Assembly (NCBI GenBank): GCA_019310535.1
Contig: JAFDED010000044.1
Location: 1-33,826 of the forward strand
From: Deltaproteobacteria bacterium
Lineage (GTDB): Bacteria > Desulfobacterota > JAFDED01
Direction of reading: 5' to 3'
Length of the DNA stretch: 33,826 nucleotides
A program made the translations under genes and the position numbers. The notes beneath the pieces are model-generated. The model had not been told where the DNA came from. It saw only the letters and a list, made by a program, of their open reading frames with translations, and made no database searches. The stretch's first letter is position 1; the number at the start of each line of letters is the position of its first letter. Positions 21,716-29,777 of this stretch are shown here, one piece after another.

Positions 21716-22675
21716 TCAGATATCAAGTGAGGCCAAGATTTCCTTTAGAACGGAGGCCGAACTTTTCAACTTTTCCATCTCTGAATCATCCAACGGAATT
21801 TTAAGAACTTGTCTTATGCCGTTCCTGTTAACGATACTGGGCACGCTCAGGCAGACACCGTTCACGCCATAAAAATCCTGGATGAGGCTGGAGACCGTGA
21901 AAACGGCATTTTCATCCCTGAGGATACCGCCCGCCAGTTGGACCAGCCCCAGAGCTATAGCATAGTAAGTGGCACCCTTTCGGTCGATAATGTCATATGC
22001 CGCGGTTCTCACCCTTTCAAATATCTCTTCCATTTCTGATCTGTGGTATTCCATCCCGCAAAGCGGGCAGTAATCTTTAATGCGAACTCCGGCAATGGTG
22101 GCCGAGCTCCAGACAGGAAGCTCGCTATCGCCATGCTCTCCAATGATGTAAGCATGAACGTTCCTGGGGCTTACCTCAAATTTTCTCCCTATCTCAAAGC
22201 GAAATCTGGCGGTATCTAATATAGCGCCCGATCCCATGACCCTCTGGCTGGAAAGACCTGAGAGTTTGAGAGTCACATACGTCAGGATGTCCACGGGGTT
22301 GGTAACGATGATCACTATTCCTTGGCTGTTATACTGGATTATTTTAGGGATTATCTCTTTGAAGATAGCTACATTTTTCTCCGCGAGAGCGAGCCTTGAT
22401 TCCCCCGATTTCTGAGCAGCCCCTGCGGTTATGACCATCAGGGCTGCGTCGCGACAGTCCTTGTAGGTACCGGCATAAATCTTGGCCGGAGAGGCGAAGG
22501 GCATGGCATGATTGATATCCATGGCCTCGCCCTCCGCTCTCTTTGCATTGATGTCAATCAGGACGATCTCCGAAGCAAGGCCCCGAATCATCAAGGAGTA
22601 GGCAAACGTTGCCCCTACCATCCCCGCGCCGATAATTGCCACTTTGTTTGTGCAGGTCTTCTGTCCTGAACCCAT
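21716..22675 (-). CDS. ldh: L-lactate dehydrogenase
   Basis: The start is taken as the ATG at 22675; a TTG at 22681, with the GGAGGTGAAGG box five to six bases upstream, is an equally possible start. The product has 319 residues with all hallmarks of NAD-dependent LDH/MDH enzymes: GAGMVG (16-21), D-I-N in the NAD ribose site, VTNPVD (125-130), and GEHGDSE with the catalytic His at about 181. The substrate loop reads AAQKSGESR, where Gln in place of Arg favours lactate over malate as substrate. It converts pyruvate to lactate with NADH in the cytoplasm. It has no evident link to the metal genes around it, and could be a passenger or redox valve. Confidence 0.92.
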   Translation of the reverse strand: MGSGQKTCTNKVAIIGAGMVGATFAYSLMIRGLASEIVLIDINAKRAEGEAMDINHAMPFASPAKIYAGTYKDCRDAALMVITAGAAQKSGESRLALAEKNVAIFKEIIPKIIQYNSQGIVIIVTNPVDILTYVTLKLSGLSSQRVMGSGAILDTARFRFEIGRKFEVSPRNVHAYIIGEHGDSELPVWSSATIAGVRIKDYCPLCGMEYHRSEMEEIFERVRTAAYDIIDRKGATYYAIALGLVQLAGGILRDENAVFTVSSLIQDFYGVNGVCLSVPSIVNRNGIRQVLKIPLDDSEMEKLKSSASVLKEILASLDI

Positions 22676-22709
22676 GATCAACCTTCACCTCCATTGAGCA
22701 TACGAACCC

Positions 22710-22973
22710 CTATGCCGGCTTTTCAAACCTGGTTTTAAAAAAATTGTACGGGGGAACAAAGACTAGTGAAAAGTAGAAACCATAGAGAAAGCTCTCCACC
22801 AGACCCAGAAAAAAAGTTCCCCAGCTTATCCACGTGAATCCTGGCAGCAGCCGGATCCACGCTTGATACATGGTCTGGCCCGGAAATATCAGGTCGTAAA
22901 CCACGCACAGCACGTAGCTGATGGAAAAGAACGAGCCCAGAGAAAACCCCACGACTTTCCAGTTCAACATCAT
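22710..22973 (-). CDS. DUF5676 family small membrane protein
   Basis: The start at 22973 is preferred because GGAGG lies eight bases before a double ATG (MMLNWKVVGF). The product has 87 residues with two hydrophobic helices (about 6-28 and 45-70). It carries features of the DUF5676 family: LNWKVVGFSLGSFFSISYVL, DLIFPGQTMYQAWIRLLPGF and WISWGTFFLGLVESFLYGFY. These proteins occur beside copper ATPases and YHS-domain proteins and have no assigned function. Here the YHS gene starts upstream and ends inside the region between its two possible starts. The Trp/Phe-rich helices suggest an inner-membrane partner of a metal transporter (inference). Confidence 0.82.
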   Translation of the reverse strand: MMLNWKVVGFSLGSFFSISYVLCVVYDLIFPGQTMYQAWIRLLPGFTWISWGTFFLGLVESFLYGFYFSLVFVPPYNFFKTRFEKPA

Positions 22974-23002
22974 TTTCGTTTCCTCCTCAATGGGACAGCG
23001 AA

Positions 23003-23332
23003 TCAGCAGCATCCTCGATGGCTGCTGCCTCTTTGCTGCTCCGCTTCCATGTATTTCATCGGCTCCTTGAGAAACTTGTCATGGCATGGGGCGGAGCAAA
23101 AGTAATATGTTTGCCCCATGTGCTCTGCGCTGGACTGGGCTTTTTCGATCTTCACCGTCATCCCGCACAAGGGGTCTCTGACGCTTTCCGTGGGAAGCTC
23201 TTCGCCGGACCCATGTCCCATGTGGCCTCCGCCATGGCCTCCATGCCCTCCACCGTGCATTCCGCAGCCCCCTTTCTTCATCATAAAGTAGAAGAGGACG
23301 CCAATGATCAAAAACCACAATATTGCTTCCAT
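23003..23332 (-). CDS. Membrane-anchored YHS-domain protein with His/Gly-rich linker
   Basis: The product has 109 residues: one N-terminal transmembrane helix (AILWFLIIGVLFYFMMKKGG), a His/Gly/Met linker (GGHGGHGGGHMGHG), and a YHS domain with DPLCGMTV and YYFCSAPCHDKF. A Cys-rich end, RGCC, follows. YHS domains bind Cu or related soft metals and often deliver them to P-type ATPases. The same fold is fused to CopA in this window. The linker adds at least six His ligands. The gene precedes the DUF5676 gene, and the two may be translationally coupled. Confidence 0.88.
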   Translation of the reverse strand: MEAILWFLIIGVLFYFMMKKGGCGMHGGGHGGHGGGHMGHGSGEELPTESVRDPLCGMTVKIEKAQSSAEHMGQTYYFCSAPCHDKFLKEPMKYMEAEQQRGSSHRGCC

Positions 23333-23397
23333 TATGAGCTCTCCTTACCTCAAGTCATGTAGTTTATAATTTGGTCTCATTTATGTGAGGATTTTTT

Positions 23398-23826
23398 TCA
23401 TTTCCCCATCTCAGTCATAATCTCCGACATCTTCTCCATCATGGAGCCCATGGTCTTCATCATCCCGGCCATGCCCTTCATGGCGGTATCGGGCCGCTTT
23501 TCCATCATCTCCTGAATGGCGGGCAGCTCACTCATCATGGCAGACATCTCTTTCATGGCTTCGGCCATCTTCTCCATTCTTTTCGAGTCCATCTTCCCGG
23601 ATTCCATCATCTGGGACATGGTCCTCATCATGGCCGACATCTGACGGATCATGGAGTTCATGTGGTCATGGAGAAATCCGGCTCCAACCATGGCCTGCCA
23701 CATCATTATGCCTTCCCCGTGCCCGGGGAGGCTGCTTTCCTGCGACCTCTTTTGCTGGGCTAGGACAGAAGAACTCCCTACCAGCACCACCATCAAAATT
23801 ACCGCAATCAATGATTTTGTTCTCAT
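23398..23826 (-). CDS. Met-rich exported protein
   Basis: The product has 142 residues. Residues 1-23 form a signal peptide (VLVGSSSVLAQQ). The mature part is an almost continuous amphipathic helix with Met in nearly every turn (MIRQMSAMMRTMSQMM, MEKMAEAMKEMSAMM, MKGMAGMMKTMGSMMEKM), giving roughly thirty Met residues. This composition is typical of periplasmic Cu(I)/Ag(I) sponges, although no named family is recognised. It sits immediately downstream of the HtrA-like protease gene and upstream of the YHS gene in the copper block. A helical scaffolding role is an alternative. Confidence 0.82.
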   Translation of the reverse strand: MRTKSLIAVILMVVLVGSSSVLAQQKRSQESSLPGHGEGIMMWQAMVGAGFLHDHMNSMIRQMSAMMRTMSQMMESGKMDSKRMEKMAEAMKEMSAMMSELPAIQEMMEKRPDTAMKGMAGMMKTMGSMMEKMSEIMTEMGK

Positions 23827-23862
23827 TTTCTGCCTCTTTTATAAAAATGCTCGGTTCACTTT

Positions 23863-24681
23863 TCAGGATGGCCGCTCTCTTAATCGAGAGCCCATCCAGC
23901 GTAAAACTAAAAAGACCAGCAGTCCAAGCCCCAGAAAATACAGGGGCCTGAGAGCGTACATCCACCCTTGCATCAGACTTGGAAGAGCCTCCTTGACATC
24001 ATCCACAGGGATGGCAAATCCCACCCCCACGCTGGCCCCGGTGGGGCTGATGATGGCGGCGTTGATCCCGATGATCTCCCCCTGGGAATTCAAAAGAGGC
24101 CCACCTGAATTGCCAGGATTGACAGCCGCATCGGTCTGGATCACGTTCTCTATAATGGAATCGGACCCCGATTGGATGCTTCTCCCCAGGGAACTGATAA
24201 TGCCCGCAGTCATGGTCTGTTGGAGGCCGAAGGGATTGCCGATGGCCAGCACCTTGTCGCCCACACGGAGCCCCTTGGAGCTGCCGAAGGGAAGAACGCT
24301 CAATTTTTCCTTCGGCGCATCGATTTTTATCACTGCCAGATCCTTCTTGGGATCTGCGCCCACCAGTTGAGCCGGCCATGTGCTCCCGTCGGCCAGGGTG
24401 ACCTCCAGCTTTTTCGCATCGTGGATCACGTGGTAATTGGTGATGATGTAGCCCCTGGGGTCGATGATGGCCCCCGAGCCTGTTCCTGCCTGGGGGACAG
24501 GCTTATAAAAGAAATCGTACCGCACCACCACGGAGGTGATGTTCACCACCCCTGGGCTTGTTCGCTTGTAAATTTCGATGTTGTTGATCTCTTCACTCGT
24601 CAGGGCACCTGTCCACCCGGGCACGAATATCATCATCAGAACCGACGCGACGGAAAAAAGGATTTTGCTATTGGGTATCAT
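23863..24681 (-). CDS. HtrA/DegP-type serine protease with C-terminal membrane anchor
   Basis: The product has 272 residues. A signal sequence (1-25) precedes a trypsin-like domain with H84 (TNYHVI), D114 (KKDLAVIKI) and S192 (PGNSGGP), the complete catalytic triad, plus the DegP-like segments [14 protein letters not shown] and QTDAAVNPG. Where DegP or DegS would carry a PDZ domain, this protein has only a transmembrane helix (247-261) and a basic tail. It is thus a C-terminally anchored, PDZ-less protease facing the periplasm, probably clearing metal-damaged proteins or cutting a regulator. It lies between the ICMT-like gene and the Met-rich protein gene in the copper block. Confidence 0.92.
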   Translation of the reverse strand: MIPNSKILFSVASVLMMIFVPGWTGALTSEEINNIEIYKRTSPGVVNITSVVVRYDFFYKPVPQAGTGSGAIIDPRGYIITNYHVIHDAKKLEVTLADGSTWPAQLVGADPKKDLAVIKIDAPKEKLSVLPFGSSKGLRVGDKVLAIGNPFGLQQTMTAGIISSLGRSIQSGSDSIIENVIQTDAAVNPGNSGGPLLNSQGEIIGINAAIISPTGASVGVGFAIPVDDVKEALPSLMQGWMYALRPLYFLGLGLLVFLVLRWMGSRLRERPS

Positions 24682-24684
24682 GGC

Positions 24685-25347
24685 TTACGCTCTTCCATTG
24701 CCGTAAGCTGTTCTATCGTGTGCCCGAAACGATGGGATGAATGCCGGCACTCGGCTTCGATACTCCAGGTACTGCTCTCCAAATTGATCCACCATCTCCC
24801 GCTCCTCCCGCAGAGCCAGGCGGTAGTACATGGCCATGAGGATCGGCCACATGAGAATCGTGGCAAAGGTGGGCCACTGGATGAGCATCCCCACAGTGAT
24901 CAAGAAAAGTCCCGCGTACTGGGGATGGCGCACGTAGCTGTAGACGCCCGTGGTCACCAGTTCCCCCTGGGCTTTGTGGATCATGCTCCACCCGCGCCAC
25001 ATGACGGCCAAGCCGAAGTACATGATGAAGGTGCTCAGGCCCATGACCGCTGCCCAGGCGAAATTCGACCCTCCCAGCAATACCACCCACAGGTGGCCGA
25101 ATTTGTGCGTAAAAGGATTGGCCACCGGATAGTAAGACCCAAGAAGGGAGGTCAGGGCGTAAATCGTCAATGGGAAGCCGTACATCTCCACGAAAAGGGC
25201 CACTATGAAGGCCGTAAACACCCCGAGTGACCGCCATTCCCGCTGCTTCTTTGGGACCAGAAAGCTTCCCACAAAACCCAGAAAGAGCACCACGTTGAAA
25301 ATCACCAGGAACCACATCCCATAAGCGTATGATTGATCTGCACTCAT
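24685..25347 (-). CDS. ICMT/PEMT-like membrane methyltransferase family protein
   Basis: The start at 25347 (MSADQSYAYGM) has GGA seven to eight bases upstream; the frame opens at 25503 but overlaps the upstream gene. The product has about 220 residues and five to six membrane helices. The C-terminal half has the isoprenylcysteine carboxyl methyltransferase signature: LVTTGVYSYVRHPQYAGLFL (RHP motif) and LALREEREMVDQFGEQYLEY (REE motif), which bind S-adenosylmethionine. Bacterial members are often found in copper and heavy-metal clusters, and their substrates are unknown. A terminator-like hairpin separates it from the cupredoxin gene. Confidence 0.88.
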   Translation of the reverse strand: MSADQSYAYGMWFLVIFNVVLFLGFVGSFLVPKKQREWRSLGVFTAFIVALFVEMYGFPLTIYALTSLLGSYYPVANPFTHKFGHLWVVLLGGSNFAWAAVMGLSTFIMYFGLAVMWRGWSMIHKAQGELVTTGVYSYVRHPQYAGLFLITVGMLIQWPTFATILMWPILMAMYYRLALREEREMVDQFGEQYLEYRSRVPAFIPSFRAHDRTAYGNGRA

Positions 25348-25390
25348 AATTGAATCCTTTCTCAAGAAAGTCCTCTTCAAAAGTTGACAA

Positions 25391-25418
25391 AGCCCGCTCC
25401 AGACCAGCGGAACGGGCT
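25391..25418 (-). terminator. Hairpin after the cupredoxin gene, possible terminator or attenuator
   Basis: On the minus strand AGCCCGTTCC and GGAGCGGGCT form a ten-base-pair stem (one G-T pair) with an eight-base loop. It starts three bases after the cupredoxin stop and is followed by TTTGTCAACTTTTG. The T-tract is short, so partial termination or mRNA stabilisation between cupredoxin and the methyltransferase gene is more likely than full termination. Confidence 0.5.
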
Positions 25419-25420
25419 CA

Positions 25421-25798
25421 TTATTCCACCACCAGTTTGCCCCGGAGCATCCCCATCTGGCAGGCAAACTCGAATTCTCCCGCCTGCTGGGGTACGAACT
25501 CAATGGGCACCACTTTGCCCTCGGGAAGTTTTGCCGACTTGTTAAAGTCGGGGAACACCACCATCTCCGAGCAGGAAGCCGACTCCACCCTCTTGAAGTT
25601 GAGGCGAACAGGCTTCCCCCGCTGCACCACGATCAGATCCGGAGTATAGCCGCCCTTGACCGTAATCAGGGCCTCCTGATATCCGCCGCTCGCTGCCAGG
25701 GCGCGGAAGCCCTCCTTTCTGGAGAGAAAAAAGAACCAGATGATGATCCCTATCAATCCCAGACCACCAACGGTCACCAGTATCTTTGCCACTATCAT
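25421..25798 (-). CDS. Membrane-anchored cupredoxin-domain protein
   Basis: The product has 125 residues: an N-terminal membrane helix (residues 2-26), then a beta-sandwich cupredoxin_1-type domain. Ligand candidates are C76 in ESASCSEMVVFPDF, and C113, M115 and M117 in FEFACQMGMLRGKLVV. Unlike plastocyanin or azurin there is no His in these positions, so the site would be Cys/Met-only and is better suited to Cu(I) or soft-metal capture than to fast electron transfer (inference). It starts 20 bases after the copA stop and probably passes periplasmic copper to or from the ATPase. Copper-cluster cupredoxins of this type are common beside CopA. Confidence 0.9.
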   Translation of the reverse strand: MIVAKILVTVGGLGLIGIIIWFFFLSRKEGFRALAASGGYQEALITVKGGYTPDLIVVQRGKPVRLNFKRVESASCSEMVVFPDFNKSAKLPEGKVVPIEFVPQQAGEFEFACQMGMLRGKLVVE

Positions 25799-25818
25799 GG
25801 CTGTCTCCTTTCTTGTCT

Positions 25819-28458
25819 TTATGCCAGCCTGGGCTGGAACCGCCGCAGGCGGTTGGCGTTGCTAACCACGGTGACTGAGCTGAAGGCCATGGCCGCCGCC
25901 GCAACCAGTGGTGAGAGCAAAATGCCGAAAACCGGGTAGAGCAGCCCGAGGGCTACCGGGATGCCCAGGGAGTTGTAAATGAACGCGCCGAAGAGGTTCT
26001 GCTTGATGTTGCGCATGGTGGCCTTTGAGAGCTGGATGGCCACCACTACCTCTTTCAGGCTCCCCTTGATCAGGGTGATGTCGCTGGCCTCGATGGCCAC
26101 GTCCGTGCCGGTGCCGATAGCCATGCCGATGTCCGCCTGGGCCAGGGCCGGGGCGTCGTTGATCCCGTCGCCCACCATGGCCACCCGTTTTCCCTCCAGT
26201 TGCAGCTTTCTGATATTCTCCGCCTTGTCCTCGGGGAGCACCTCGGCCAGCACCCGGTCAATCCCCACCTGCCGGGCGATGGCCTCGGCGGTGCGACGGT
26301 TATCGCCGGTGATCATGACCACATCCAGGCCCATTCTCTTCAATGCCGCAATGGCCTGAAGGGAATCTTCTTTCACCGTGTCGGCCACGGCGATGATTCC
26401 CGCGGCCCTGTTGTCCAAGGCGATGAACATGGGAGTTTTCCCTTCATCGGCCAGCCTCAGAGCCTCGTCGGCAATCGTCCCCAGGGGAATAGTACGGTCC
26501 TTCATCAGCTTCAGGTTCCCCAGCAGAACGCGTGCGCCATCCACCAGTGCTTCCACCCCGTGGCCGGGGATAGCTTTGAATTCCTGCGAATCAGGCACCT
26601 GGATGCCTTTTGCCCTTGCCCCTTCCAGGATGGCTTCCCCCAGAGGGTGCTCGGAGCCTTTTTCCACGGAAGCCCCGGACTTCAGCACCTCTTCCTCCGA
26701 AAATCCCTGGGCTGCAATGACGTCGGTCAGGGAGGGTTTTCCAACAGTGATGGTGCCGGTCTTGTCCAGCACGATGGCATTAAGCTTATGGGCCGTCTCC
26801 AGGGATTCCCCGCTGCGTATGAGGATGCCGTTCTCCGCTCCCTTTCCCACCCCAACCATCAAGGATGTGGGAGTGGCCAGCCCCAGGGCGCAGGGACAGG
26901 CGATGATCAGGGTTGTGACGAATATAATTAGAGCATAGACAATGGCCGGCTCGGGCCCGAAGTCGAACCACAGCACAAATCCCAGAACGGCCAGGATCAG
27001 GACGGTGGGGACGAAGTATCCGGCCACTGCGTCCACCACCCGCTGGATGGGAGCCTTGGAGCCCTGGGCGTCCTGCACCATGCGGATGATCTGGGACAGG
27101 GCCGTGTCCTTCCCCACTTTTGTGGCGCGGAACTTGAAGGAGCCGGTCTTGTTCACCGTGGCGCCGATGATCTCGTCGCCCTCTTTCTTCTCAACGGGGA
27201 TGGACTCGCCGGTGACCATGGACTCGTCCACGGCTGACGATCCCTCCACCACCACCCCGTCCACCGGAATTTTCTCGCCCGGACGGACAAAGACGATGTC
27301 GTCTACCAGCACCTCTTCCACCGGGATATCTGATTCCTGACCGTCGCGGATCACTCTCGCTGTTTTGGGTTGGAGCCCGATGAGCTTCCTGATGGCCTCC
27401 GAGGCCCTTCCCTTTGCCCGCACCTCCAGAGCCAGACCCAAGACAACCAGGGCTACCACCACAGTGGTCACGTCCCAGAAGACCTCTGCCAGCTCTGCGC
27501 TGGGGAATATCCCGGGGAAGAGAACCGCCACCACCGAATAGGCGTAAGCGGCTGAGATGCCAATGGCGATGAGGGTATGCATGTTGGCCGAGCGGTGTTT
27601 CAGGCTCGCCCACATCCCTGTAAAGAACTGCGACCCCGCCCACACCAGAACCGGCAGGGCCATCAGACCCAGGATAATCCAGATGACCCGCAGCGCCGTA
27701 CTCCCCTTGGGTAGGATCCCTGAGAGGAAAAACAGCTCGGGGTAGCTGAAGATGATCACCGGCGCCGACACGATGGCTGCGAACCAGAACTTCTTCATCA
27801 GGGTGCGGTATTCCTTCTCTTGCTCACGGGTTTCCTGTTCAGGATCAGGGGCCTCCGGGGCTGGCTCTGCCCGATAGCCGGTGCTCTCCACGGCCTGGAT
27901 CAACCGTTCCATACTGGTTTGCGCCGGCAGATACTGGATACGCGCCTCCCTAGGTCCCAGGTTCACCACTGCATCGATCACCCCTGGAGTCCTCTTCAGC
28001 TCCGTCTCGATCTGACTCACGCAGGAGGCGCACGACATGCCGTTGACGCGGATGACGGCGGTGCTGGCCCCGGGCTCGTACCCTTCGGCAGATACGGCAT
28101 CCAGCAGCTTTCTTAGCCCTGTCTGCCGGGGGTCGTATTTCACCGTGGCCTTGCCGGAGGCAAGGTTGACCACCGCACGCTGAACGCCTGATAGCGCTTT
28201 TAGCGCCTGTTCCACTTTTCGGGCGCATCGGTGGCACGTCATCCCGCCAATGGGGATCTCCACCTGTTGAGAAGTGGATTCACCGGCTGCCGATACTCGT
28301 TGCTCCGCCTCGTGAGTGTATTTATCAGGATCTTTCTCAAACTCGGCTTTACATTTTTCGGAACAGAAATAGAACGTGCGTTCGCCGTCTGGCTGTTCAA
28401 TTATTTCTATCGCTTCCGACTCTTTGATTTCCATACCGCAGACCGGATCTCGTGCCAT
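25819..28458 (-). CDS. copA: Cu(I)-exporting P1B-type ATPase with YHS and two HMA domains
   Basis: The product has 879 residues. A YHS domain comes first (C7 in DPVCGME, C32, C36), then two HMA domains (CHRC at 75-78 and CASC at 143-146), then the P-type core: TGES (416-419), the CPC metal site (521-523), DKTGT with phosphorylated D565, HP (604-605) and GDGINDAP (763-770). YN in helix 7 (FGAFIYN) and MxxSS in helix 8 (MAFSSV) complete the Cu(I) selectivity signature. It exports Cu(I) from cytoplasm to periplasm. The extra N-terminal YHS is less common and duplicates the domain of the nearby small YHS protein. It heads the copper block on the minus strand. Confidence 0.97.
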   Translation of the reverse strand: MARDPVCGMEIKESEAIEIIEQPDGERTFYFCSEKCKAEFEKDPDKYTHEAEQRVSAAGESTSQQVEIPIGGMTCHRCARKVEQALKALSGVQRAVVNLASGKATVKYDPRQTGLRKLLDAVSAEGYEPGASTAVIRVNGMSCASCVSQIETELKRTPGVIDAVVNLGPREARIQYLPAQTSMERLIQAVESTGYRAEPAPEAPDPEQETREQEKEYRTLMKKFWFAAIVSAPVIIFSYPELFFLSGILPKGSTALRVIWIILGLMALPVLVWAGSQFFTGMWASLKHRSANMHTLIAIGISAAYAYSVVAVLFPGIFPSAELAEVFWDVTTVVVALVVLGLALEVRAKGRASEAIRKLIGLQPKTARVIRDGQESDIPVEEVLVDDIVFVRPGEKIPVDGVVVEGSSAVDESMVTGESIPVEKKEGDEIIGATVNKTGSFKFRATKVGKDTALSQIIRMVQDAQGSKAPIQRVVDAVAGYFVPTVLILAVLGFVLWFDFGPEPAIVYALIIFVTTLIIACPCALGLATPTSLMVGVGKGAENGILIRSGESLETAHKLNAIVLDKTGTITVGKPSLTDVIAAQGFSEEEVLKSGASVEKGSEHPLGEAILEGARAKGIQVPDSQEFKAIPGHGVEALVDGARVLLGNLKLMKDRTIPLGTIADEALRLADEGKTPMFIALDNRAAGIIAVADTVKEDSLQAIAALKRMGLDVVMITGDNRRTAEAIARQVGIDRVLAEVLPEDKAENIRKLQLEGKRVAMVGDGINDAPALAQADIGMAIGTGTDVAIEASDITLIKGSLKEVVVAIQLSKATMRNIKQNLFGAFIYNSLGIPVALGLLYPVFGILLSPLVAAAAMAFSSVTVVSNANRLRRFQPRLA

Positions 28459-28545
28459 GATCGCCTCCTTGAGGAAATAATCTCATCTTTTCCACGCCGG
28501 AGAAGTTTCCAGGCTTTACATTGAGGATTGAAACTATACACGAAA

Positions 28546-28573
28546 ATTAACCATTACATAATACTAAGTTAAT
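28546..28573. repeat. Inverted repeat overlapping the copA promoter
   Basis: ATTAAC (28546-28551) and GTTAAT (28568-28573) are perfect six-base inverted arms separated by 16 bases and overlap the predicted -10 region. It is a possible operator; the regulator is unknown and no copper regulator gene (CueR or CsoR type) is adjacent. Confidence 0.35.
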
Positions 28574-28593
28574 CACAATAGATACACTGTCAA
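28566..28593 (-). promoter_or_regulatory. Candidate copA promoter
   Basis: On the minus strand a consensus -35 box TTGACA (28588-28593) is followed after 16 bases by TAACTT (28566-28571), about 110 bases upstream of copA. The -10 match is weak. The repeat at 28546-28573 overlaps the -10 box, which would suit a repressor or activator site. Confidence 0.45.
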
Positions 28594-28887
28594 CGCATCT
28601 GAGACTGGGCGACCGCAATGAATGAATCCAACACCAATCAGCCAGCAAGTTCTTTTTCGTCGCTCTCCGCCTTTTCTACTATTTCCTACTTCACAGATAA
28701 GCAATTAATATGCCAAACAGGATAACTCTGCATAGCACCTGCTTCCATGGGTTGTATTCTGAACTGCCTGACGCGGCTCCATTAAAACCTGTGAGCAAAT
28801 AAAAAGATCAATTCCCGACGTAATTGTGAAAAATTTTATCAATTAAAGGCTGAAGGCAAAAGATCCTCGCGATGCTCAGTGGCCTGA

Positions 28888-29777
28888 GTGGAGGCACAAA
28901 AAAACCGGCTTAACGAGATACAGGCTGGCATCAATAGGATGGATACCCTGATTGAACAGGCGAAAATCAATCTCAAATTGACAAAGGAGAATTCCTTCCA
29001 CGGGATGCACCAGGCAAAGGCCGCGCTGGAGAGGGCTGATGCCGAGATACAGGAGGCCGAAGCCCAGCTGGACCTCACCAGAAGAGACTATGAAAGATAT
29101 TCCACTTTACTGGAGAAAGATGTGATTTCCCGGAGAGAGTTTGAAAATGTGGAGGCAAAGTTCAGCACGGCGCGGGCACGGATGGAAGCTGCAAGGAAGA
29201 CCAAGGAAGAGGCAAGGGCGCTCTCCAGAGGCCCGAAGCTTCCGTCATGGAGGTAGAGGCAAAAAAGAAGGAACATCAAGGGCTGCTGTAGGAACAGAAT
29301 AGAATAAAAGCAAGCTATGAGACAGCCAAGAACCAGTTGGAATCCGCAGCAGCCCGAGTGAAGGAGATAGAGGCCACCCTTCGAGACACCGAAATTCGTG
29401 CACCCTCATCCGGGACAGTCATCAACAGACTGGTGGAGCCGGGTGAGTTGGTTGCAAATGGCACGCCGGTGGTTGTCCTCGTGGACCTCTCAGACCTCTA
29501 CGTGAGGGTCTTTGTTCCGGAAAGACATATCAGCAAGGTGCGGCTCGGCAATTCCGCAAGAATTTATGCGGATTCGTTCCCCGACAGGTCTTTCACGGGC
29601 AAGGTCATGGAGATCGCCCAGAAAGCGGAATTCACGCCCAGGGAAGAGCACGTGAAAGAAGAAAGGACAAAGCTTGTCTTCGGGGTAAAGGTGGCGGTTG
29701 AGAATCCGCAAGGGTACCTGAAGCCCGGTATGCCCGTGGATGTGAAGATAAAGTGGAAAGACGATGTCCCCTGGTGA
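28888..29777 (+). pseudogene. HlyD/EmrA-type membrane fusion protein, truncated and frameshifted
   Basis: The first part (28888-29220) is a coiled coil (AALERADAEIQEAEAQLDLT, SRREFENVEAKFSTARARME) typical of the alpha-hairpin of periplasmic adaptors. The frame is lost near 29225 at a CT repeat. The other frame carries PEASVMEVEAKKKEHQGLL, a TAG (29289-29291), then EQNRIKASYETAKNQLE and the lipoyl/beta-barrel region (EIRAPSSGTVINRLVEPGEL, VDLSDLYVRVFVPERH, PGMPVDVKIKW). The signal peptide, membrane anchor and first lipoyl half are absent. An intact version would link the ABC permeases to an outer-membrane channel. The end overlaps the ABC ATPase start by 14 bases, as in intact ybhGFSR-type operons. 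Three defects make this copy inactive. Confidence 0.75.

Larger units (their letters stand above)
28459..28870. other. Divergent intergenic region between copA and the ABC cassette
   Basis: About 410 AT-rich bases lie between the minus-strand copA block and the plus-strand efflux cassette. It holds the candidate copA promoter and inverted repeat (28546-28593). The part from about 28600 to 28870 contains no gene I can recognise. The missing 5' end of the HlyD-type gene should lie here but is not identifiable. Confidence 0.5.
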
